A DNA stretch of 64,000 nt from positions 4,186,501 to 4,250,500 of the forward strand of contig NZ_CP092418.1 of assembly GCF_023716485.1 (NCBI RefSeq). Reading direction: 5' to 3'. Both the position numbers and the translations under genes were made by a program. Positions within the stretch are counted from its first letter, which is position 1. Every line of letters starts with the position of its first letter. The DNA comes from Microbulbifer variabilis (GTDB lineage Bacteria > Pseudomonadota > Gammaproteobacteria > Pseudomonadales > Cellvibrionaceae). The notes beneath the pieces are model-generated. The model searched no databases and was not told the origin of the DNA. It saw only the letters and a list, made by a program, of their open reading frames with translations. This document shows, in pieces, positions 10,001 to 17,732 of this stretch.

Positions 10001-12502
10001 TGGGGTACCGCTGCCTCGCTCCAGCATATGCTGCTGGCGTTCGGTCATAGCCGCAAACTCGACTTTGCGGCTTTCCTCGGCATAACCGGACAGCAGTTGG
10101 CGCAACTCCCACTGATTTTCCTCGCGCCAGAAAATTCCGCCGAAGGCATCGCGGGTTTCTATTTGTTTGATCTTGCCCTGTAGGGCTTCCTGTTCGGTGC
10201 CATCGGCTTTTTGGCCCAGGTGGAATTCGTAGCGGGTTGCCAGTGTCGGGGTACTGGCATCGCCCACGCGGCGCTCTTCACTGTGTGCAAAGCCCTGGAA
10301 TTCTTTATCGGCAGCATCGTAAAAGCCGTCCCAGTAATCCATCTCGGTGGTTTGCTGTTCACCACCGCGGCCATCATCCACAATAACGCGCTTAAGTACC
10401 TGCATTGCCACAGGGATACCTTGCGACCAGGGGCTGTTACCCTCGCGGTCTCTCACCATCTCCTCGACAACAGAGCCGTACTCCAGGGTCGTCAATGCAC
10501 CCAGGCCATTGTCGATCGTTTTTAGCTGATTCGGTTGCTCATTGGGGAATAGCTCTGCGAAATAAAAAGTATTAGCACCGCGACCGGGGCTGTACCAAAC
10601 AATATCCGTAGAGCCGTTACCATTGATATCGACCAGGCGCACCTCTTCGGGAGCAACATTGCCTTGGGCCTGGATCAGTTGTGGCTGGCTAAATTGGGCT
10701 AATTGATGTTGGTTGCTGTTCAGGCCCTGGTTAAGCCAGATGGATACATGGGTTCCATTCAGATACACCAGGTCAGCGCGGCCGTCGGCATTGATATCAG
10801 TAACACGAACATTCTTGAGGTTGTGTAACGTATCGGGACTATTGGCAAACACTACTGCGGGAGCAAAACCCTGCAGGCCACGGTTAGCGTAGTAAGCCGC
10901 GTAGCCATTGCTAACCCAAACCAGATCAGGCAGACCATCTCCGTTCATATCCCGAAGAAAGACATTGGGATCACCCAAACGCATAGCTGCGGTGCCTGTG
11001 GGCATCGGCAATTGAATAGGCTGTGACCAGCCATCGGGGTGGTTCAGCTGCACCACATGGGATAAAACCTTACCGCTGCTATTGGTTATCGTCGCAAAGA
11101 CATCGATACGTTTGTCATTGTTGATGTCCAGCATATCCACATGGGGACTATCGAGAGGAATATAGAGTCCATCTATAGCACCGCTATACTGCCAACTATA
11201 GTTATCATCAAGATGAAAGTAATGGGTACTACCAGAGCTATACTGCAATAGATTCACATCACCAGCGCCATCAATATCAGCCCAGGTGACCGAGTCACTG
11301 GAAATACGGCTGGTAGTGAAAGTATTCATTTCACGATAACTCTGCCATTGCGGCAGGCCATCTTTATCAGGACCTAAATTAAGCCAGTAAACGTCTTTAT
11401 TCGGTGCCGTGTTAACAACATCTGGCAAACCATCCCGGTTAATATCCAAGAAGGCGACGTCGGGGTTATTCAGTGGTACCTGACTCGCAGCCGGCATCGG
11501 TGACATAAACACCTGATCCTGCTGATAGTGGGTGTAGCCATAGCGTACTGGTGGCAGGGTTACCGTAGATTCGCCCTCGCCTGCACTGGAATGGACTTCC
11601 TGTAACAAGGAGAGGCTTTGCCATTCCGTTAGCGGCTGATAGGAAAATTCGTATTTACGTAAGTGGCGCCCGGCAAATTGTGTTTCCACGCGCTGCAAGC
11701 GATAAGCGGTTTTAATCTCAAAACCCGCTTTATAATTTGTTAGGACGTCAGGGCGGTCTTCATAGTGAAACTGCACCGCCATATCGCCATTCGTATTATA
11801 TTGAATCCTGTCCAGATAAATCTGAACGCCATCATCCAACTTGCGATATTGATAGTCGATACGATTGCCATGGGTATCTTCTACCGCCTCTAGATACCAG
11901 GAGAATACCGATGTGCCGTTGTTGCCACTGACTCGGCTATTAGAGTCTTGCCCCAAATACCAACGCAGGCCGTTGGATTGAGTCACCAGCCAACCCTTCG
12001 ACAGACGCTCGTAGCGAGCAAAATCGCTGGCATTTTTGGTGCGATAAACACCGTCTTCCACCAGAACTAATTCTTCGCCCAGGTGATTGATAAACGTATC
12101 AAACTCATCAAACTCATCGGTGCGACCATCGCGGTCGTTATCCTGCCGATCAGCCTGACCCCACTCTGAATAATTAGGCAGGCCCTTGTCGGTTTGACGC
12201 TGGATATAGGGAATAACCAGTTTATGCCCCAGTCCTAATAGCCCGTTACCAAACCCGCTGTTGTATTCCAGTGATACATCCGGAGCCAGTCCATTGCGCC
12301 CAGGGGGCACAGCCAAGTTCACTAGACGTGAACTGGTGCCGGTATTTAAATTAGGGGTAAAAGCCTCACCGAGCCCGGAGATACTGCCCGGACCTGTCGG
12401 CAGATTGAGAACGGGTGCTTGCAAAGCGGTGTGTTCATTGGCGGCAACAGCAGCCGTAGATGACACAACCATGCAGCAAGAAAGCAATAAATTGCGCAGC
12501 AT
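6407..12502 (-). CDS. SpvB/FG-GAP/RHS repeat protein, fused Tc-like B and C subunit
   Basis: About 2,031 residues. A Sec signal peptide (ending near VAA at 20-22) leads into an SpvB domain (about 30-290). Next come FG-GAP/VCBS-type calcium loops (DINRDGLPD, DMNGDGLPD, DINADGRAD, DINGNGSTD; about 360-660), a TcB-middle-like region, then many YD/RHS repeats (YDYDNYGNT, YDSHGRL, YDDNGNRT; about 870-1750). The core ends in the usual RHS closing sequence (YRYARNNPINYVDPNGE). The last ~210 residues are unrelated to the core. In Tc toxins, TcB and the RHS part of TcC form a cocoon round the toxic C-terminus; this gene looks like both in one chain. The signal peptide is unusual for that family. ATG 12502 was chosen (AAGG six bases upstream); ATG 12508 and GTG 12544 are in-frame alternatives. 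It lies downstream of A2 and is followed by the immunity candidate. Confidence 0.88.
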   Translation of the reverse strand: MLRNLLLSCCMVVSSTAAVAANEHTALQAPVLNLPTGPGSISGLGEAFTPNLNTGTSSRLVNLAVPPGRNGLAPDVSLEYNSGFGNGLLGLGHKLVIPYIQRQTDKGLPNYSEWGQADRQDNDRDGRTDEFDEFDTFINHLGEELVLVEDGVYRTKNASDFARYERLSKGWLVTQSNGLRWYLGQDSNSRVSGNNGTSVFSWYLEAVEDTHGNRIDYQYRKLDDGVQIYLDRIQYNTNGDMAVQFHYEDRPDVLTNYKAGFEIKTAYRLQRVETQFAGRHLRKYEFSYQPLTEWQSLSLLQEVHSSAGEGESTVTLPPVRYGYTHYQQDQVFMSPMPAASQVPLNNPDVAFLDINRDGLPDVVNTAPNKDVYWLNLGPDKDGLPQWQSYREMNTFTTSRISSDSVTWADIDGAGDVNLLQYSSGSTHYFHLDDNYSWQYSGAIDGLYIPLDSPHVDMLDINNDKRIDVFATITNSSGKVLSHVVQLNHPDGWSQPIQLPMPTGTAAMRLGDPNVFLRDMNGDGLPDLVWVSNGYAAYYANRGLQGFAPAVVFANSPDTLHNLKNVRVTDINADGRADLVYLNGTHVSIWLNQGLNSNQHQLAQFSQPQLIQAQGNVAPEEVRLVDINGNGSTDIVWYSPGRGANTFYFAELFPNEQPNQLKTIDNGLGALTTLEYGSVVEEMVRDREGNSPWSQGIPVAMQVLKRVIVDDGRGGEQQTTEMDYWDGFYDAADKEFQGFAHSEERRVGDASTPTLATRYEFHLGQKADGTEQEALQGKIKQIETRDAFGGIFWREENQWELRQLLSGYAEESRKVEFAAMTERQQHMLERGSGTPVTLAWEYDYDNYGNTTYIKELGRTDGNWQDERITQLRFSAESASAQGHWFLHLPLERKVTDLSGRAVAKEQWFYDDESFSAGNLGAVSKGNLTLRRLWHDAESADAYVAAERHRYDAFGNRIQSYDPLWDANTGHQTKVTYDSQYHTFPTEVGLHTGSRWLTARAGYDKGLGVLTDYTDFNGQQTQYGYDSHGRLTAMAKPGDSLQLPTVEYDYQLAQMVDGHRISWVETRQRERSGASGTIDSRRFYDGLGRTLMVRSEAEQPGQVVVSDHSNFNARGQVVQTALPYFAQGLAYRANDKGQHHRQYLYDAQGRTQEVYQPYTAQSGESVFNRITYLPMAQVLEDEEQTRANSVHHGAAKKLVFDGLQTAQGEYRLRQVDEIVGANTQGGIGGATWSTYYDYDLNGNFTRLQDAQNNVRTMHYDDLGRMRFLDDPNRGQRWQYFDDAGNLLATRDALGQERHYRYDGANRLFAEYQLSPRGEAPSGANWQPGLQLGSTSPVVSYQYDQRGEEGGAFLLGRLAKVTDQAGFEQWVYDARGRVVQRQRKIIGPQINSPLYTTRFAYDSAGRMTQQFYPDNSRVNFEYNTRGLLERIPGVVERLDYTANGVLQHQGLANGVETDWGFDERQRLAGLRTQRSGDALPLQQWDYRFDAVSNVLGIDDKRPSDALAAMAAELGATSAQAASLAKNIVYSYDDVYRLTGVADDIEQVYYSYDKIGNLLQVGRASVDLADMATAGNTQITDLRYGGSHDNGNTGASNRSSRGSLPGPQALSWAEGLIEYDDNGNRTQAGDQTYHWDHDQRLTYAGNKQAADQYGYDFKHQRRFKITERTGGARSVTLYIDGDSEVRDGKLLKYISVGQKRIARSDQSGEVFTPTEYYLHTHVGSTDLTLDKAGKIINAFTYKSYGELENVFGDSTAAPYRYAGKELDESTGLGYFERRYLQSDFGTFISPDPVLNHSGRFTDPQRWTPYRYARNNPINYVDPNGETAIRQYNQSNNSSAQVSSGMSVSYSSGNGVARDGSSGGGSKGTHGALKNNSQNLGNGLHKNLKVGQEASEKGLHENLEMGPKEVEKKQITRPKQCGAGVVTCKANGTGGATTPPDHPRWPGTGYTKDGRKIALYTCSNSGGQCSFHAPSGGKNVYGAVLETTVTRSGDLSTHATGLKSFTVDPSPGFLEEYFGVKPSDFVEELRANQKVQ

Positions 12503-12721
12503 AAGCATCCTTGTTTTTAAAATCAGTGTTTCCTCAAAAAACACTTTAAAGACTCGTAGTATTTATCGATAGACTCCAGCGTGAGTCATGCTGTAAAAAA
12601 TAATCTTCAATAAAGACGGCAACCCAGCAGTATGATTACTGCTCGGTTGCCGAATTAATACTCTAATTATTAGGCATTAAAAAAGAGAGTTAATGGACTA
12701 CCGGCTCGCGCAGTAGTAACA
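11442..12721. repeat. Long direct repeat, right copy (partner 1-1280)
   Basis: Second copy of the repeat described at 1-1280. It covers the first ~1.06 kb of the complete RHS gene, its upstream stem-loop and the 3' end of A2. Similarity drops abruptly past 12721 into the A2 coding end, where paralogue differences begin. The left boundary seen here is only the window edge, so the repeat may be longer. Confidence 0.95.
12617..12652 (-). terminator. Stem-loop downstream of A2
   Basis: Identical to the stem-loop at 1176-1211: a 15-base arm with one mismatch, 37 bases after the A2 stop on the minus strand, followed by a T-rich stretch. It lies between A2 and the RHS gene, so the two are probably not one uninterrupted transcript unless termination is partial. 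Confidence 0.75.
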
Positions 12722-15700
12722 ATGGGCCAGTATCGCCATCGTCATCACAGGTATCTATATTTCTCGATTTGAAACGATGGTTAAAGATCAGCTCAACATC
12801 TTTAACCGCGTCAAGATCCACCAGCGAACCAAAGCGATCTGCCAATTTAATTGACAAGCGCCAGCCAGTAGCGGCGACACTACGCTCTTTAAAGACGCTA
12901 GTCATTGAAGAGCTGGAACCTGTGCCACTATTAAACGCATCCAAGTTCGCAGTCATAGAGACACGGTAGCTACTGCGGAAGGCCAGATTAGTTCTATCAG
13001 TAGTATCCCAGAATCGAGGTGTATGGGTGATAAATTCGTCCTGAATACCAACACTGTCCCCATTTTCCACCAGGGTTCCAGGAGTTTTACTGCGCAAGAA
13101 GCTGGTACCACCATAAGTTAGGTAGGCCGGAGTTTCTGTTTCACCACTGACGCTGTGTAGCAGAGGAATATTAAGTCCTACAGTTTCGATTTTATCCAGG
13201 TAATTACCGCCGGCTGCCAAGCAGGCGAGATCTCCATTACCCGCAATAACCGGCCCCAGGAAGAAGTTACTGCGCGGTAATTCTTTCACAGTACTAAATT
13301 CCACGGTTACCCAGGTATCACTGCCATATTTACGCGACAACAGGCGCAGCTTTTCCTGCAAAGCTTGCTGCGGGCTTAAACGAGGACCACCTTGTTGAGC
13401 AGGATCCGGATGGACGTAGGTCTGTGCAATACCGTTGATATCATCTACATAACCAAACACATCATCTTTCAGTGAGAAGGTATCCGTCGCCTGCTGAGTC
13501 CCGTTAAGGCTACCTAACTGATCAAAAGCCAGCATTTCACTGTAGAAATCCCTCAGTTCCTGGGCATTGCGTAATCGGAAGATATCTTCCTTTCTAGAAC
13601 CAGTCACTGAACCCACAAATAACTCCTGCCACTTGTATTCCAGCGCACTAGCTGCATAGAACAACCACTTCTGCGCTTCTTCAAAGTGACGCTCCGCACG
13701 CAACATTTCCGTAGTCAGGCGGCTGGCATGGATCGGGTCAGCAAAATAACGTTCGGCCAGATTGGCATTAGTAGTGAACATCTGGTTCATAACCCGCTGT
13801 GCCTGATTCAGCATGCCGACTAAACGTTCTACTTCCTGCTCAACCGTAGCTTCCGCTTGGGCAATATCCAGCGCGATGGTATTTGCTTCCAGCCACATGG
13901 TACGCACGCGCGCTCGGCTTTCGACATCCAACAATTTATTGCTGCTGTCATTCAGTTCAGCTCGCTCTTCAGCGCCCAAGCGAATGCTCATTGCTTCCAG
14001 CTTACCAATTTCTTTAATACTTCTGAGATTGATATGACTAGAAACCACCTGATCAATACCTTGCTCCAACAGGCCTGAATCCTTTAGGTAGAATGCTTTG
14101 ATTGCACCGCCTATTACTTTCAGGAAACCATCGCGTTTTCTGGATTTCTCCGCTTCTTTACGAATCTTGGTGATTTGCTTAGAAATGGATTCCTGCTTGG
14201 AGCCGTAATCCAGGATGATCTTCGACATGCCGTCGACGATACCTTCCTCCTCCGCACGTCGCTCGATTTCGATTTCAATCGCACTCAGCAGGTCATCCAT
14301 GCGCTGCAAGTTATTGCTCAGTGCAATTTGCGCAAGCTCAATATTGTTTGCCTGCAAGGCAATTTCACTACCCTGCTGTGCAGACTCTTCAACAATAATG
14401 CAGTCTTTGCTAAAGCAGTTACTCGGAAAATCCAGGCCCAACAGGCTGTACAGCCAGTTGCCCAACTGCTGGTGGCGGTCGGTATATTCCGTGGCCAGCT
14501 TGTCGGCACTGTGGCGGTAGTTCTCGTAGCTGGTTCTTGCGGCGGCGAGACTATTCTGTGCGGTGGCAATAGGGCCACTGCTGTCATTACCGAGGAAGTC
14601 ACTCAGTGCATTGAAGGAATCAAACACTGTGTTGCCATCAATACCGTAACCCTGTACCAGCAACACTGAGTCCTGCGGCAGGCCCAGAATGTTGGTTTCG
14701 CCCGTGAGCCAGCTCACGGAGTTTTCCAAATCACTGAGATGGGTTTGCCATGCATACACCGCTTCGGGCAGACCAGAGAAACCTTGCACCTGGGTGAAGT
14801 CGGTATTCGGGAAGATCGTACGCAATGATTGCTCTTTAGCAATCAACTCACTGCGCAGCGTATTCATCTCGTCAACCATTTGTGCCAGCAGGGTGGTATT
14901 GGTCTGTCCGGCAACGACGGCCAGACGCGCTTGCTGCACTTTAGTAGAAGCCAATTTGCTCATCAGCTGATAGAGCATGGTGACATCTTTGTAACCGGTG
15001 AACAGTAATTCTGCTGGGGTTACATCTTTTTGTGCCAGGTCGTTGGGGTCGTAGTAGCGGGGGCTAATTTGACCACGGGAGGGACCCCATTGTGCTAAAA
15101 ACTCCGGTGCATAGATCAGCAGGGAGTTGTACTGCTCCAGGGCATCCTTCAACAACTGGTGTGCAGTTTCTATATGGCCAACTTCGACCTCTACCGCTTC
15201 GTTACGCAGGCGGCTAATACGGGCATTATCCAGGGCTTCATTAGCCAGGATCATTTCCGCTACCGCGCGATCGTAGTAAACATCCAGCGTGAAACGTTGC
15301 AGGTTTTCATTGTTGGGATGATGAGTGAGCTGCTCAAAAATAAACGCTTCCACATCTGTGGCACGGTTACGCTCGGCAGTGTCATATAGGCTGGAAAACT
15401 CAACCGTGGCTTCACCACTGGCATAGGGGTTGATCACCGTATTGGTGTTGGTATCAACGATATACATCAGGTCCAGGTAGCGGAAGGCGGCTCTATCCCG
15501 GGAGAAAATACCCTGGGCAGGATTTTCCTGGGCCGCAGGTACCTGATCGGCTTCATTGTAGTACAGCTGCTTGCGAATCTGTACCGTGGGATCCAGCTCC
15601 ATCGTTACCGTGAAGGTATTACTAAAGTCGGAAGAGCCCGCTTTGTTCGCGGCCTGTACACGATAATCGTGCGTACCGAATACCAATGGAGATGCATTGT

Positions 15701-17363
15701 ATTTATAGCTGTTGCCAGCACCGTTATACACGGTTTTCCAGCTGCCATTATTAATACGTTGCTGCAGCAGATAACTATCAGTTTCGGCAACTGATGGCCA
15801 GCTTACGGTATACGCTTCGCCAGTAGAGGAAGGTACGGTGATATAACTAGGCGCTACAGGTGGCTTCAGCAACGCTACGGTGGCGCAAGCTTCCGGTGAA
15901 TAGTTGGACTGATCTGTTGAGGTCAGTGCACGTACCCGGTAGCAGTGGCGCCCGTCTTGCAAGTTACTCAGCTGGTAGCTACGTGCAGTGCCGCGATAAA
16001 GCTGCTTATTTGCACTGTCTACCACTTGATATTCAACGGTAAGACCGCCTTTATTAATTTCTGTCCAGCTTAATTTTACTTTGCCATCCCAGCTACTAGT
16101 GGGTGCTGCAGACAGCACAGGTATACCAACAATACGATCCACTATAACGCTGACCGGTGAAGAGTAAACGGAGCAGGTGCCTTTAACATTACAAGCGCGC
16201 ACCTTGTAGCTGTAGGTACCATTGCTAATGTCAGTAAAACTCTTGCTCAGGTCAGAACCATTGTAAACAGAGGAGCCATTGCCATCTACAACCTGGTAGC
16301 TGGTGGCAAACTGCTCAGCGTCCCAACTAAGCTCATATTTACCATCGAGGCTGGTGCCCGGATTTAATTTTGGCGACGGTTCGCCTGGGCGAATATAAAC
16401 TTGCAAGTTGCCACTTTCGACATAGCTAGAGCACGTGGTATTACAGGCGCGTACTCTGTATCGATAGGTACTGCCATGAACCAAGAAGGAATCAGTTTTA
16501 CTGGTTGCAGGGCCTGAGTAAACGCCTGACCAACTGCCGTTATCCCTGCTCTGTTGCAGTTCATACCGTGTAGCTGTGCTGCTGGCAGCCCAGCTGATGT
16601 TAACGCTGCTAGAGGAGGTATAACTGGGAACAGTGATAGAAGATGGGGTTGATGGCGTTTTCTCTACTTTGAGGGTCCCACCGGTTTTATAATCACTGCA
16701 CATATTGGATGTACAGGCTCTTACGCGATATCGGTAGCTTCCATTGGATTTACCAGTTTCATTAAACTGGGTGCCAGATGAATTATAAATTCTACTCCAA
16801 GAACCCCCATTTATACTGCGCTCAAGCTCATAACGACTGGCTGCAGAACTTGATGACCAACTAATGGAATATGAGCCATCACTATCAAAAGTCGGATAAT
16901 TTATAGTAGAAGGCGCAGAGGTAACAGATACATCACGGCACACCTCTTTTGTACCCACACGTGCTGGTCGGTTAGTGCTAACCGTACCCGTTACACCCTC
17001 TGCTTTAAAGCAAAGAGAATAATTGCCATCGGCAGTTAAGCTGACTACTCTCGAACCGGATAATGGAGGAGATTTATCGATTATAGTCTCTTTTCCGTTG
17101 AGAACCTGAATAATAGAATAGACTTCCTGCCGTCTATACAACGTGGAAGGACCGAGATCATACTCTTTCCAATTAAGTGTAGCCTTTCGATTTGAGTAGC
17201 TGAGCGTGAAGCTTTTTGGTAACTCAAGAACACAAGCTTCTAAAAGGTTTGTACCCGGCTCAAATAGCTTCTCACATGAAGCCAGAACCTCTCCTGAAAA
17301 ACCTGCAAGAGAAAAAAATCCCAAAGCAAACAACGAGCGAGAAAATTTTGATGATTTTGTCAT
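12690..17363 (-). CDS. Tc toxin subunit A-related FN3 protein, paralogue A2
   Basis: A 1,557-residue paralogue of A1. The signal peptide (about 1-28, ...GFSGEVLAS) is followed by the type II N-terminal domain (ELPKSFTLSYSNRKATL), related to but clearly diverged from that of A3 and A4. FN3 domains 1 to 4 carry many private substitutions (for example RIVGIPVLSAAPTSSWDG in FN3-4). From the middle of FN3-4 through the helical body it is nearly identical to the other copies. The coiled-coil middle is the beta-type cassette (KRDGFLKVIGGAIKAFYLKD), encoded near 13995-14195. The C-terminal TcB-binding-like part ends FNHRFKSRNIDTCDDD. A GGGAG lies 13 bases before the ATG, an unusually long spacing. 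It directly precedes the complete RHS gene and is the most diverged of the five copies. Confidence 0.8.
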   Translation of the reverse strand: MTKSSKFSRSLFALGFFSLAGFSGEVLASCEKLFEPGTNLLEACVLELPKSFTLSYSNRKATLNWKEYDLGPSTLYRRQEVYSIIQVLNGKETIIDKSPPLSGSRVVSLTADGNYSLCFKAEGVTGTVSTNRPARVGTKEVCRDVSVTSAPSTINYPTFDSDGSYSISWSSSSAASRYELERSINGGSWSRIYNSSGTQFNETGKSNGSYRYRVRACTSNMCSDYKTGGTLKVEKTPSTPSSITVPSYTSSSSVNISWAASSTATRYELQQSRDNGSWSGVYSGPATSKTDSFLVHGSTYRYRVRACNTTCSSYVESGNLQVYIRPGEPSPKLNPGTSLDGKYELSWDAEQFATSYQVVDGNGSSVYNGSDLSKSFTDISNGTYSYKVRACNVKGTCSVYSSPVSVIVDRIVGIPVLSAAPTSSWDGKVKLSWTEINKGGLTVEYQVVDSANKQLYRGTARSYQLSNLQDGRHCYRVRALTSTDQSNYSPEACATVALLKPPVAPSYITVPSSTGEAYTVSWPSVAETDSYLLQQRINNGSWKTVYNGAGNSYKYNASPLVFGTHDYRVQAANKAGSSDFSNTFTVTMELDPTVQIRKQLYYNEADQVPAAQENPAQGIFSRDRAAFRYLDLMYIVDTNTNTVINPYASGEATVEFSSLYDTAERNRATDVEAFIFEQLTHHPNNENLQRFTLDVYYDRAVAEMILANEALDNARISRLRNEAVEVEVGHIETAHQLLKDALEQYNSLLIYAPEFLAQWGPSRGQISPRYYDPNDLAQKDVTPAELLFTGYKDVTMLYQLMSKLASTKVQQARLAVVAGQTNTTLLAQMVDEMNTLRSELIAKEQSLRTIFPNTDFTQVQGFSGLPEAVYAWQTHLSDLENSVSWLTGETNILGLPQDSVLLVQGYGIDGNTVFDSFNALSDFLGNDSSGPIATAQNSLAAARTSYENYRHSADKLATEYTDRHQQLGNWLYSLLGLDFPSNCFSKDCIIVEESAQQGSEIALQANNIELAQIALSNNLQRMDDLLSAIEIEIERRAEEEGIVDGMSKIILDYGSKQESISKQITKIRKEAEKSRKRDGFLKVIGGAIKAFYLKDSGLLEQGIDQVVSSHINLRSIKEIGKLEAMSIRLGAEERAELNDSSNKLLDVESRARVRTMWLEANTIALDIAQAEATVEQEVERLVGMLNQAQRVMNQMFTTNANLAERYFADPIHASRLTTEMLRAERHFEEAQKWLFYAASALEYKWQELFVGSVTGSRKEDIFRLRNAQELRDFYSEMLAFDQLGSLNGTQQATDTFSLKDDVFGYVDDINGIAQTYVHPDPAQQGGPRLSPQQALQEKLRLLSRKYGSDTWVTVEFSTVKELPRSNFFLGPVIAGNGDLACLAAGGNYLDKIETVGLNIPLLHSVSGETETPAYLTYGGTSFLRSKTPGTLVENGDSVGIQDEFITHTPRFWDTTDRTNLAFRSSYRVSMTANLDAFNSGTGSSSSMTSVFKERSVAATGWRLSIKLADRFGSLVDLDAVKDVELIFNHRFKSRNIDTCDDDGDTGPLLLLREPVVH

Positions 17364-17732
17364 ATGAACATAAAACTCCCTTTACATCGATAATTTAAAT
17401 TTATCATCACAAAATTATGCAATTACTAGATAACTGCCTCACTTTAAGGAAACTTTCAATGCCAACAACTAAAGCGGAAAGGCAGCAACTTATGAAAACA
17501 TTTTCAATATAAATAATGAATAGAACAATACACATGGTTATTTTCAAACCTTACTCCTAAAAATAGCTTGGAGGTTAATTACACTATGGCTGTGAATTAT
17601 AAATTGACTCTTACCCTTATTTCTCAGATCACACTAAGAAAAGTTAATTTTTCAAAAGAATGGCAACTCAGTAACACTATTGATACTGGGTTGCCAAAAA
17701 AGCGCTCTAGTTATTAGACATTAAAAAAAGAA
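17364..17732. other. Gene-free spacer between A2 and A3
   Basis: 369 bp of AT-rich DNA with no plausible gene. It contains the stem-loop at 17661-17696 and must hold the A2 promoter and leader. It is the longest spacer inside the A array; the others are about 120-190 bp. I see no convincing -35/-10 pair. Confidence 0.6.
17661..17696 (-). terminator. Stem-loop downstream of A3
   Basis: TGGCAAC(t)CAGTA pairs with TACTG(g)GTTGCCA: a 13-base arm with one mismatch and a 10-base loop. It lies 36 bases after the A3 stop on the minus strand and is followed by TTCTTTTGAAAAATT. It resembles the A1 and A2 stem-loops in position and in its GGCAAC/GTTGCC base. Confidence 0.7.

Noticed and set aside
1..12721. 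Possible insertion sequence or transposon behind the duplicated RHS region
   Set aside because: No transposase gene, terminal inverted repeats or target duplications were seen; the repeats are explained by module duplication.
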